The notes below the pieces were generated by a model. It searched no databases. It worked only from the letters and a program-made list of their open reading frames with translations, and was not told where the DNA came from. This document shows, one piece after another, positions 54,595 to 62,516 of a DNA stretch of 64,000 bases; within the stretch, counting starts at the first letter, position 1, and each line of letters starts with the position of its first letter. Both the position numbers and the translations under genes were made by a program. This DNA comes from Hymenobacter sp. DG25A (GTDB lineage: Bacteria > Bacteroidota > Bacteroidia > Cytophagales > Hymenobacteraceae): the NCBI RefSeq assembly GCF_001280305.1, contig NZ_CP012623.1, forward strand, positions 558,001 through 622,000. The letters run 5' to 3'.

Positions 54595-56454
54595 ATGGCT
54601 GCTAATCTTCCTACCCAAGCTCAAGCGCAAGGTGGCATCGGGGCAACCGAGACGCACACCGAACACGATGAGCATCTGCATCATGATGAACATCATGAGC
54701 AAAGCTTTCTAGAGAAATATATCTTCAGCACTGACCACAAAGTCATTGCCAAGCAGTTTCTCATATCGGGTATTTTCTGGGCCATTCTGGGGGGTACGCT
54801 CTCCAGCCTGTTCCGTCTTCAACTCGGCTGGCCTGACTCTACCTTCGAATGGCTCTCGCCGTTCCTGGGCAAGTGGATAGAAGCCGGTAAGCTGAACCCG
54901 GAGTTCTATCTGGCCCTGGTAACCATGCACGGCACTATCATGGTGTTCTTCGTGCTGACAGCCGGTCTGTCGGGTACGTTCTCTAACTTCCTGATTCCGC
55001 TGCAAATTGGTGCCCGCGACATGGCTTCGGGCTTCATGAACATGCTTTCCTACTGGTTCTTCTTTGTATCCAGCGTTATCATGTTCATCTCGCTGTTCAT
55101 CGAAACCGGTCCTGCATCGGCTGGCTGGACAATTTATCCGCCGCTGAGCGCCCTGCCGCAAGCTATTCCCGGCTCCGGCCTGGGTCAAACCCTGTGGCTG
55201 GTTTCCATGGCGCTGTTCATCGCCTCCCAGTTGCTGGGTGGGGTAAACTACATCACCACGGTTATTAACCTGCGTACCCGCGGCATGAGCATGAGCAAGC
55301 TGCCGCTGACCATCTGGGCGTTCTTCCTGACGGCTATCCTGGGTCTGCTCTCTTTCCCGGTTCTGCTGTCGGCTGCGCTGCTGCTGATCTTCGACCGTTC
55401 GTTTGGTACGTCCTTCTTCCTGTCCGACATCTATATTGCTGGTCAGGCGCTACATAACGTAGGCGGTTCACCCGTTCTGTTCCAGCACTTGTTCTGGTTC
55501 CTGGGTCACCCCGAGGTGTACATCGTTATTATGCCTGCTATGGGTATGGTATCGGAAATTCTGGCTACCAACGCCCGTAAGCCTATCTTCGGCTACCGCG
55601 CTATGATTGGCTCGCTGCTGGGTATCTCGCTGCTGTCGTTCGTTGTGTGGGCTCACCATATGTTCGTGACGGGTATGAACCCGTTCCTCGGTTCGGTCTT
55701 CATGTTCCTGACGCTGATTATTGCAGTGCCTTCGGCGGTGAAGACCTTTAACTGGCTGGCTACGCTGTGGCGTGGTAACATCCGCTTCACGGCGGCTATG
55801 TTGTTCTCCATTGGCTTTGTGTCGTTGTTTATCTCGGGTGGTCTGACGGGTATCGTACTCGGTAACGCCGCGCTGGATATTCAGATGCACAACACCTACT
55901 TCGTGGTAGCTCACTTCCACTTGGTAATGGGTAGCTCGGCCTTCTTTGGTCTGTTTGCTGGTGTGTATCACTGGTTCCCCAAGATGTTCGGCCGTATGAT
56001 GGACGAGAAACTGGGCTACGTGCACTTCTGGCTCACGTTCCTGGGGGTATATCTGGTGTTCCTGCCCATGCACTACGTAGGTATTGCCGGTTTCCCACGT
56101 CGCTACTACGCCTGGACTGGCTTTGACATGTTCTCGCAGTTTGCTGACCTGAACCGCTTTATCTCTATTGCGGCTATTCTGGCCTTCTTCGCGCAGTTTG
56201 TCTTCCTCTTCAACTTCTTCTACAGCATCTTCCGTGGCCGTCGCGCTACGCAGAACCCGTGGAACTCGACGACGTTGGAATGGACGACTCCGATTCAGCC
56301 CGGCCACGGCAACTGGCCTGGTGCTATCCCCGCAGTATACCGCTGGCCCTATGATTATAGCAAGCCAGGTGCTGCTGAGGATTTCATCCCGCAGAACATC
56401 CCATACTCGCAGACGCAGTCTTCTAACCTGCCTTACGAGCGTGAAATGGAATAA
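54595..56454 (+). CDS. coxA: Cytochrome c oxidase subunit I
   Basis: A 619-residue heme-copper oxidase core subunit with 12 or more helices. It carries the helix VI motif GHPEVYIVIMP (Glu plus cross-linked His-Tyr pair) near 303-313, the CuB His pair in WAHHMFVTGM near 350 and the heme ligands in HNTYFVVAHFHLVMGSS near 432-448. The Glu in HPEVY indicates an A1-type proton channel. A His-rich N-terminal extension (EHDEHLHHDEHHEQ, about 23-36) precedes the first helix and is unusual. A terminator follows. Confidence 0.97.
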   Translation: MAANLPTQAQAQGGIGATETHTEHDEHLHHDEHHEQSFLEKYIFSTDHKVIAKQFLISGIFWAILGGTLSSLFRLQLGWPDSTFEWLSPFLGKWIEAGKLNPEFYLALVTMHGTIMVFFVLTAGLSGTFSNFLIPLQIGARDMASGFMNMLSYWFFFVSSVIMFISLFIETGPASAGWTIYPPLSALPQAIPGSGLGQTLWLVSMALFIASQLLGGVNYITTVINLRTRGMSMSKLPLTIWAFFLTAILGLLSFPVLLSAALLLIFDRSFGTSFFLSDIYIAGQALHNVGGSPVLFQHLFWFLGHPEVYIVIMPAMGMVSEILATNARKPIFGYRAMIGSLLGISLLSFVVWAHHMFVTGMNPFLGSVFMFLTLIIAVPSAVKTFNWLATLWRGNIRFTAAMLFSIGFVSLFISGGLTGIVLGNAALDIQMHNTYFVVAHFHLVMGSSAFFGLFAGVYHWFPKMFGRMMDEKLGYVHFWLTFLGVYLVFLPMHYVGIAGFPRRYYAWTGFDMFSQFADLNRFISIAAILAFFAQFVFLFNFFYSIFRGRRATQNPWNSTTLEWTTPIQPGHGNWPGAIPAVYRWPYDYSKPGAAEDFIPQNIPYSQTQSSNLPYEREME

Positions 56455-56478
56455 CGGCCTTTTGGCCTGATTGCCTAG

Positions 56479-56513
56479 AAACGGGCCGCTGTACTTACGG
56501 CGGCCCGTTTTTT
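56479..56513 (+). terminator. Terminator after coxA
   Basis: Stem AAACGGGCCGC / GCGGCCCGTTT with a 10-base loop and a six-T run. It ends the coxBA message before ctaA. Confidence 0.88.
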
Positions 56514-56605
56514 ATGGACTTTTGCCGCCGCGTAGAAGCCTTTTCTCCGGCAGAATGGTTTAGCTTAAGTAGCCGGGCCACATCTGCCTCAATAGTATTT
56601 TCCTT

Positions 56606-57682
56606 ATGAATTTACCTGCCTATAGCCGCCGCTTTCGGGTGGTGGGTATCCTGACGGTGGTAGCCGTGTACCTGCTGATACTGGTAGGGGGAATAGTGCG
56701 CAGCACCGGTTCCGGCATGGGCTGTCCCGACTGGCCCAAATGCTTTGGCTCCTGGGTGCCGCCTACACACATCAGCCAGCTGCCCGCCAACTACAAAGAA
56801 GTGTACACGGCGCAGCGGGTGGCTAAAAACAAAAAACTGGCCGCCACCCTGGAGCGGCTGGGGTTCCGGCAGGTAGCCAGCGACATCTTTGCCCACCCCA
56901 CGCAATACCTGGAAACTGACTTCAATCCCACTAAAACCTGGATTGAATACGTGAACCGGCTGTTAGGTGCCCTGATTGGCGTGCTGGTTTTCCTGACGGT
57001 GTTGTTTGCCGGGCCCTACTGGCGCCGCGACCGGGTGGTGTTCTGGCTGGCCCTGGGCAGTTTCCTGCTGACCGGCGTACAAGGCTGGCTGGGCTCGTTG
57101 GTGGTTTCTACCAACCTGCTGCCTATTATGGTTACCATTCATATGGGACTGGCCCTTCTGATTGTGGCCATGCTGATTTATGCGGTCAACCGCTCCCAGC
57201 AAGAAACCAGCACGGCGCCTGTAGCGCTGGAGCCTGGCCTCACGGGCTGGCTGTGGCTGACTATCCTGCTTACTTTTGGCCAGATAGTGCTGGGTACCCA
57301 AGTGCGCGAGCAGATTGATATTGTAGCCTTTGCCGCGCAGTATCTGGGGCGGGAGAACTGGGTAGAGCAGCTGGGCGGTGCCTTCCGCTTTCACCGCACC
57401 TTCTCAGCTGTTTTGCTGCTGCTGAATGTGTACGTAGCGTTTCGACTGTATGCTTTGCCTTCGCGGCCTCTGCAGCGCGCTGCGGTGGCCATTGTGGGCG
57501 TGCTGGCGGCAGAAATTGTGGCGGGTATTGTGCTGGCGTACTTTGCTTTTCCTGCTTCGGTGCAGCCCGTGCATCTCACTCTGGCTACCGTATTGTTCGG
57601 GGTGCAGTTTCTGGCGCTGGTTGTGTATCGAAGAGCAACGAAATTGGTGGGGCAGGCCGCTATTCCGCGCGTTGTTGCGTAA
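56606..57682 (+). CDS. ctaA: Heme A synthase (COX15/CtaA)
   Basis: A 358-residue eight-helix membrane protein that oxidises heme O to heme A. The N-terminal LILVGGIVRSTGSGMGCPDWPKCFG (landmark: RSTGSGMGCPDWPKC near 32-46) is diagnostic of the COX15 type. Conserved His residues fall in TIHMGLAL near 178, FRFHRTFSAV near 262 and QPVHLTLAT near 326. It is 53 bases before ctaB, together supplying heme A to the oxidase. Confidence 0.95.
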   Translation: MNLPAYSRRFRVVGILTVVAVYLLILVGGIVRSTGSGMGCPDWPKCFGSWVPPTHISQLPANYKEVYTAQRVAKNKKLAATLERLGFRQVASDIFAHPTQYLETDFNPTKTWIEYVNRLLGALIGVLVFLTVLFAGPYWRRDRVVFWLALGSFLLTGVQGWLGSLVVSTNLLPIMVTIHMGLALLIVAMLIYAVNRSQQETSTAPVALEPGLTGWLWLTILLTFGQIVLGTQVREQIDIVAFAAQYLGRENWVEQLGGAFRFHRTFSAVLLLLNVYVAFRLYALPSRPLQRAAVAIVGVLAAEIVAGIVLAYFAFPASVQPVHLTLATVLFGVQFLALVVYRRATKLVGQAAIPRVVA

Positions 57683-57735
57683 CTTTGCGGCCCGTTCGGG
57701 CGGGAGTATTCCCGTTTTCTCTGTTATTCCTTTTG

Positions 57736-58593
57736 ATGACTAAAGTCAGGGCATACTTTCAGCTGCTTAAGTTCCGTCTCTCGCTAACCGTGGCTTTCTC
57801 CAGCGCCATTGGCTACCTGCTGGGAGCAAAGGAGCTGGACTGGAGCCGGGCATTGCTGGTAATGGTGGGCGGACTGGCCGTAACGGGGGCTGCCAATACC
57901 ATCAATCAGATATTCGAGAAAGACCTCGATAAGCTGATGAAGCGCACTGCCAAGCGCCCACTACCGCAAGGGGTACTTTCGATAACTGAAGCCTGGGCTT
58001 TTGTAGTCATAATGGGCGTTATCGGGCTGGGGATTCTGACTTATTTCTTCAATCCGCTTGCCGCGGCGCTTTCGCTGGTTTCGCTGATTCTGTATGGCTT
58101 CATCTATACCCCGCTAAAGACCATTTCACCTATCTGTGTGGCAGTGGGTGCTATTCCCGGCGGTATGCCCCCGCTCATTGGCTGGGTAGCGGCCACGGGC
58201 ATGCTGAGCGCTGAAGGCTGGATTCTGTTTGGGATTCAGTTTATGTGGCAGTTTCCGCACTTCTGGGCCATTGCCTGGGTGCTGGATGATGACTATAAAA
58301 AAGCCGGCTTTAAGATGCTGCCCACCCCGGGCGGCAAAGACCTGCGCACGGCCATGCAGATCATGACCTATACGCTGGTGCTGATTCCGCTGAGCCTGCT
58401 GCCGTTTTACTTTGGCATGACCAATACCACCTACCCCATGGTAGCGGCTATTTGCGGCGTGCTGTTTCTGATGCAGACATTTTACCTGATGCGCACCGTA
58501 AGCAAGAAAGCGGCCATGCGCATCATGTTTGGATCCTTCCTCTATCTGCCCATTGTGCAGATAGCCTTGGTAATGGATAAAATCAAAATGTAA
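57736..58593 (+). CDS. ctaB: Protoheme IX farnesyltransferase (heme O synthase)
   Basis: A 285-residue UbiA-family prenyltransferase with about nine helices, adding farnesyl to heme b. The first Asp-rich motif is NQIFEKDLDKLMKRT near 57-71, with the following KRPLPQG. A second loop motif lies near LDDDYKKAGFKML around 180. The ATG at 57736 is chosen; an in-frame start at 57685 abuts the ctaA stop but adds 17 unlikely residues. The gene precedes the subunit III pair. Confidence 0.94.
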   Translation: MTKVRAYFQLLKFRLSLTVAFSSAIGYLLGAKELDWSRALLVMVGGLAVTGAANTINQIFEKDLDKLMKRTAKRPLPQGVLSITEAWAFVVIMGVIGLGILTYFFNPLAAALSLVSLILYGFIYTPLKTISPICVAVGAIPGGMPPLIGWVAATGMLSAEGWILFGIQFMWQFPHFWAIAWVLDDDYKKAGFKMLPTPGGKDLRTAMQIMTYTLVLIPLSLLPFYFGMTNTTYPMVAAICGVLFLMQTFYLMRTVSKKAAMRIMFGSFLYLPIVQIALVMDKIKM

Positions 58594-58681
58594 GGAAGTG
58601 GGTTGTACTAGCAGGAGAGAAGCTCGTCTGGCTGACCTAAAATTGGCTCTTCTGCTTATAACTCAGTAAATAAAAAAGCAT

Positions 58682-59272
58682 ATGTATTCTTCTGTTGAGC
58701 CCCTCACTAATAAAGAGCCCGGCACCGGTACCCACCCGCTGCGTTTGCTGTTGTGGCTGATGATGGTAAGTAGCACCATGATCTTCGCAGCATATACCAG
58801 CGCATATATTGTGCGCCGCGAAGAAGGCAACTGGCTGGAATTTGATTTGCCTACCAGCTTGCTCTATACTACAATCGTCATTCTTCTAAGCAGTGCTACA
58901 GTACAATGGGCTTACTTCTCAGCCCGCAAAGACAACCTGAAAAGCGTAAAGCTGGGCCTTATACTGACTATTGTCTTGGGTTTGGTGTTCGTGGCCGGCC
59001 AATACAGCGTGTGGGGAGAGCTGGTACGTAACAAGATTCACTTTGGCGGCGTTGATGCTAATCCATCTGGCTCTTTCCTGTATGTGTTGATGGGCGTACA
59101 CGCTTTTCACCTGCTGGCCGGCCTGATTTTTTTGCTCAAAGTCCTGCGTAAAGCCTTTAACTATCAGGTGCATTCGCGCCAAATGCTCTCTATAGGCAAT
59201 GTGACCATCTTTTGGCACTTCCTGGGAGGGCTTTGGTTGTACCTGTATTTGTTCCTACTTTTGAACCACTGA
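58682..59272 (+). CDS. Heme-copper oxidase subunit III family protein (short paralogue)
   Basis: A 196-residue five-helix subunit III-like protein. It has LWLMMVSSTMIFAAYTSAYIVR near 22-43 (helix start LWLMMVSS), VLMGVHAFHLLAGLIFLL near 138 and a final FWHFLGGLWLYLYLFLLL. It lacks the two extra N-terminal helices of full subunit III. Such a short copy followed by a longer one is usual in Bacteroidota. The next gene begins 21 bases later. Confidence 0.9.
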   Translation: MYSSVEPLTNKEPGTGTHPLRLLLWLMMVSSTMIFAAYTSAYIVRREEGNWLEFDLPTSLLYTTIVILLSSATVQWAYFSARKDNLKSVKLGLILTIVLGLVFVAGQYSVWGELVRNKIHFGGVDANPSGSFLYVLMGVHAFHLLAGLIFLLKVLRKAFNYQVHSRQMLSIGNVTIFWHFLGGLWLYLYLFLLLNH

Positions 59273-59293
59273 TTTCGACTTACCACGCACGCA

Positions 59294-60064
59294 ATGTCCA
59301 CCACAACCACGACACAGACCATTCCGGCTGCTGCCCTGCCCGAGCCCCGCAGCGGTTCCTGGGACGGAGGCAATGAACCCTTCAAGGCTAGCTATGGCAA
59401 GCTGATGATGTGGTTCTTCCTGCTGACGGATGCTTTCACGTTCGCGGCTTTCCTGACCACCTATGGTCTGATGCGCCAGCGCCACTTGGCTTATGACGGT
59501 GCACCGAAAGACTTTACCTTCTCTACTGCCTACTGGCCCATTCCGGAAAAGGTATTTAATTCCTTCCCCGGCCTGCACGGCATGGACATCCCGCTGGCCT
59601 TTGTGGCTCTGATGACGATGATCCTGATTTTCTCGTCAGTAACCATGGTACTGGCTGTAGAAGCCGGCCACCGCATGGATAAGAACGACGTGCAGAAATG
59701 GCTGTTGTGGACTATCCTGTTCGGGAGCATGTTCATCAGCTGCCAGGCGTGGGAGTGGCATCACTTCATCACCGGTAGCGAGCATGGCCTGAAAATGCTG
59801 GACGGCAGTACCATATTTGGCGCTTCCCTCACGCAGAATGAATACGGACCGGTACTGTTTGCTGACCTGTTCTTCTTCATCACCGGCTTCCACGGTTTCC
59901 ACGTATTCTCGGGCGTCTGCCTGCTGATCTGGTGCTTTATTGCTACCACCAACGGCACCTTCCACAAGCGTGGCCACTACGAAATGGTAGAGAAGATTGG
60001 CCTGTACTGGCACTTTGTGGATCTGGTGTGGGTATTCGTCTTCACTTTCTTCTATCTCATTTGA
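59294..60064 (+). CDS. Cytochrome c oxidase subunit III
   Basis: A 256-residue subunit III with about five to seven helices. Landmarks are LMMWFFLLTDAFTFAAFL near 37, QAWEWHHFITG near 154, FFFITGFHGFHVFSGVCLL near 194 and YWHFVDLVWVFVFTFFYL at the end. Subunit III stabilises the CuB site and lines the lipid cleft. It forms the probable functional subunit III next to the shorter paralogue. Confidence 0.93.
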   Translation: MSTTTTTQTIPAAALPEPRSGSWDGGNEPFKASYGKLMMWFFLLTDAFTFAAFLTTYGLMRQRHLAYDGAPKDFTFSTAYWPIPEKVFNSFPGLHGMDIPLAFVALMTMILIFSSVTMVLAVEAGHRMDKNDVQKWLLWTILFGSMFISCQAWEWHHFITGSEHGLKMLDGSTIFGASLTQNEYGPVLFADLFFFITGFHGFHVFSGVCLLIWCFIATTNGTFHKRGHYEMVEKIGLYWHFVDLVWVFVFTFFYLI

Positions 60065-60091
60065 TTTGTGAAATGGTGTGCCTGTAAAAGG

Positions 60092-60112
60092 GTAAGCTGA
60101 TCTGAAGCTTAC
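60092..60112 (+). other. Small hairpin after the second subunit III gene
   Basis: Seven-base stem GTAAGCT / AGCTTAC with a 7-base loop, followed by a weak T-run. It could be a partial terminator before the subunit IV gene. Confidence 0.35.
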
Positions 60113-60160
60113 TGTTTTATCTAACTCACTCCCTCACAATTTCACCATATCAAAGCCCCT

Positions 60161-60505
60161 ATGGCTCATTCTGCTCAAGATTTCGACCCCTCAGTAGAAG
60201 CACATCACGCCAAGCCTAACACGCGCCCCATCTTCATTGCACTGGCTTGGATTGTAGGCATCACTACGCTGGAATTCGCTATTGCTTTTGCCCTGCCGCA
60301 CACCATGGCTACGCTCAAGAACAGCATCTTCATTGTGATGACTATTCTGAAGGCCTTCTTCATTGTAGGCGAATTCATGCACCTGAAGCATGAAACCAAA
60401 GGCCTGATCTGGACTATCCTGATTCCGATGGCGCTGCTGGTCTGGCTGCTGGTTGCCTTGGTAACAGAAGGCTCCTACATCGGCGAGGTGATTTTCAACC
60501 GCTAG
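60161..60505 (+). CDS. Cytochrome c oxidase subunit IV family protein
   Basis: A 114-residue protein with three hydrophobic helices (about 23-44, 52-72 and 81-102) and a conserved-type IVGEFMHLKHETKGLIW turn. It matches the prokaryotic COX4/CtaF family, a peripheral structural subunit of the oxidase. It ends 3 bases before the Sco gene, so these are co-transcribed. Confidence 0.88.
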   Translation: MAHSAQDFDPSVEAHHAKPNTRPIFIALAWIVGITTLEFAIAFALPHTMATLKNSIFIVMTILKAFFIVGEFMHLKHETKGLIWTILIPMALLVWLLVALVTEGSYIGEVIFNR

Positions 60506-60508
60506 TCA

Positions 60509-61186
60509 ATGCGGCCCAAACAAATATTACTGTTGGGCCTGCTACTGCTCGTTCCGGTACTGGCGTTTTTGTTTCTCAAAACCTTCGGTACCAACCGTTA
60601 CGCGCTGCCAACTTACTTGCCTGACCGCATCGATTCTGTGCGGGTAGGGGAGAAGTGGCAGCGCGATACTGTTTTTCACCCCATAGCCAACTTCCGGCTG
60701 CGGGCCCAGACAGGCCGGATAGTGACCGGGCAGGAGCTGGCGAAAAACGGCCTTTACCTGGCCAGTTTCTTTTATACTTCCTGCCCGGGGGCCTGCCCCC
60801 AGGTGAATGCCCAGCTGCAGCGGGTTCAGGAAAAGTACCGGCACGAGCCGCGCGTACGGCTGGCCTCCTTTACGGTAAACCCTAAGCAGGACTCAGTGGT
60901 TGTACTGGAGCGCTATGCTGAGCAGGTGGGTGCTATTGCGGGCAAATGGTTTTTCCTGACCGGGGATGAGGCTGACATCTATCAGCTGGCAGAAAAGGAG
61001 TTCCGCCTGCCCCGCCCTTCCGGCATAGCGCCCGGGCTGGTGCATAGCCAGCTGGTATTTCTGGTAGACCGCGACCAGCACGTGCGGGGCATCTATGATG
61101 GCACCAAACCGCGGGATATTGAGCGCCTCATTACCGAAATCAGCGTACTGCTGTACATGTATGACCACGACCTACCCCGCCGCTAA
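60509..61186 (+). CDS. SCO1/SenC family copper chaperone
   Basis: A 225-residue membrane-anchored thioredoxin-fold protein. The N-terminal helix (about 5-24) is followed by the copper-binding CPGAC motif near residues 91-95 and the conserved His in LVHSQLVFLVD near 176. The family delivers copper to the CuA site of subunit II. Its 3' end overlaps the DUF420 gene by 26 bases, showing tight coupling with it. Confidence 0.93.
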   Translation: MRPKQILLLGLLLLVPVLAFLFLKTFGTNRYALPTYLPDRIDSVRVGEKWQRDTVFHPIANFRLRAQTGRIVTGQELAKNGLYLASFFYTSCPGACPQVNAQLQRVQEKYRHEPRVRLASFTVNPKQDSVVVLERYAEQVGAIAGKWFFLTGDEADIYQLAEKEFRLPRPSGIAPGLVHSQLVFLVDRDQHVRGIYDGTKPRDIERLITEISVLLYMYDHDLPRR

Positions 61187-61715
61187 CCCCGGCCAACACA
61201 CCAAATACAAACTCATTCTGGGCATACTGGCAGCCGCGGTGCCACTGGTGGTGGCCGTGCTCTACTATTTTCCCGAAGCCTTCCGCATACCCGGGGCCCA
61301 GGTAAAGTTTCTGCCGGCGGTAAATGCCGTATTGAATTCCCTGACGGCGCTTTGCCTGCTGATGGGCTTCTATTTCATCCGCAACAAGCAGGTAGCGCAA
61401 CACCGGGCTATGATGGGCACGGCCTTTCTGATTTCCTCGCTGTTTCTGGTGTCGTATGTTATTTACCACTCCCAGGTGCCTTCCACTAAGTTTGGAGGCG
61501 AGGGCCTGGTGCGGACGGTATATTTTGTGCTGCTGCTTTCCCACATTCTGCTAGCTATTGTAACCGTAGGATTGGTACTGTTCACGCTGTACTTCGCTCT
61601 CACGGAGCAATTTCAGAAGCACCGCCGCATTGCCCGCTGGACGTTCCCGGTATGGCTGTACGTCTCGGTTACGGGCGTCATCGTGTATTTCATGATTGCC
61701 CCGTACTATACCTGA
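61161..61715 (+). CDS. DUF420 membrane protein
   Basis: A 184-residue protein with about five helices, matching DUF420 (YozB-like). His residues lie near QHRAMM (about 75-80), YVIYHSQVP (about 95), LLSHILLAIV (about 126) and KHRRIARWT (about 150), a pattern that could bind heme or copper. DUF420 genes usually sit beside sco genes in oxidase loci, and a role in oxidase assembly is inferred. The ATG at 61161 overlaps the Sco gene by 26 bases. Confidence 0.85.
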   Translation: MTTTYPAANPGQHTKYKLILGILAAAVPLVVAVLYYFPEAFRIPGAQVKFLPAVNAVLNSLTALCLLMGFYFIRNKQVAQHRAMMGTAFLISSLFLVSYVIYHSQVPSTKFGGEGLVRTVYFVLLLSHILLAIVTVGLVLFTLYFALTEQFQKHRRIARWTFPVWLYVSVTGVIVYFMIAPYYT

Positions 61716-61767
61716 AGCTGAGCGCAGCAACAGGAAACTTTGCCCGCCCGCGGGTGTTTAAGAAGAT

Positions 61768-62025
61768 ATGAAAAAGGTACTTGCTTGGGGAATACTGGCC
61801 TTGCTGCTGAGCTGCGGGCTAAGCCTGTTGCCGCTCAGCGCGCAGGCGCAGTGCACAATGTGTAAAACACAGGTGGAAGCCTCGCGCACGGAGAAATCCG
61901 GCTACGATACCTCCGGCCTGAATAAGGGAATTGTGTATCTGATGACTATCCCGTATGTGCTGATTGGCACGGTGGGCTTTTTCTGGTACCGCAACGCACA
62001 AAAGAAAAAGCAGGCGCTGCGCTAA
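61768..62025 (+). CDS. Small CxxC membrane protein of the oxidase locus
   Basis: An 85-residue protein. A signal-like helix (about 5-27) ends SAQAQ and is followed at once by CTMC (about 29-32), then a polar stretch (EASRTEKSGYDTSGLNKG) and a membrane helix (about 53-71) with a Lys-rich end. The mature CxxC would face the periplasm. I do not recognise a named family. Position after sco and DUF420 suggests copper handling or thiol chemistry in oxidase assembly. Its stop overlaps the next gene start by one base. Confidence 0.7.
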   Translation: MKKVLAWGILALLLSCGLSLLPLSAQAQCTMCKTQVEASRTEKSGYDTSGLNKGIVYLMTIPYVLIGTVGFFWYRNAQKKKQALR

Positions 62026-62435
62026 TGGCCGGCACCCGCTCTGCTTTGCTGGCTATCCTGGCGCAAAAATGCCCCCGGTGCCATCAGGGACCTTTGTTTC
62101 TGCATCCGGCTTATAACCTGAATAAGTTTGATGAGATGCCCGAGAAGTGCCCCGTCTGCGGGCAGCACTACGAGCCGGAAGTGGGCTTTTACTGGGGCGC
62201 CATGTACATCAGCTATGGCCTCTCCGTAGGCGTGGTATTGATAGTAGGGTTGCTGTTGTACTTTGTGGCCCATGATCCGGCTGTTTGGGTATACGTAACG
62301 GGCGTTTCCGTCATCATGCTGGCCCTTACCCCGCTGTTGTTCCGCTACGCCCGCACTCTGATGCTGTACCTGTTCGGAGGCATTCGCTACAACCCTGCGG
62401 CTGCGCAACCGCCCGCCCCCAACCCGAAATACTAG
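62025..62435 (+). CDS. DUF983 zinc-ribbon membrane protein
   Basis: A 136-residue DUF983 protein. Two CxxC pairs (CPRC near 13 and CPVC near 41) form a cytoplasmic zinc ribbon, followed by VGFYWGAMYISYGLS near 53-67 and two helices. DUF983 genes often lie near cytochrome oxidase genes in Bacteroidota and alphaproteobacteria; the function is not established. Last gene of the respiratory locus, with a hairpin terminator right after it. Confidence 0.85.
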   Translation: MAGTRSALLAILAQKCPRCHQGPLFLHPAYNLNKFDEMPEKCPVCGQHYEPEVGFYWGAMYISYGLSVGVVLIVGLLLYFVAHDPAVWVYVTGVSVIMLALTPLLFRYARTLMLYLFGGIRYNPAAAQPPAPNPKY

Positions 62436-62436
62436 G

Positions 62437-62462
62437 AAATGCCGCCGAATGGCGGCATTTTT
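62437..62462 (+). terminator. Terminator closing the oxidase locus
   Basis: Perfect stem AAATGCCGCC / GGCGGCATTT with a 4-base loop plus T-run, 2 bases after the DUF983 stop. Confidence 0.85.
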
Positions 62463-62516
62463 GTTAGCAACCCATGCTATCTGCCCGTTCAGCTCCGGCT
62501 GCTTAGCTATTTATAC

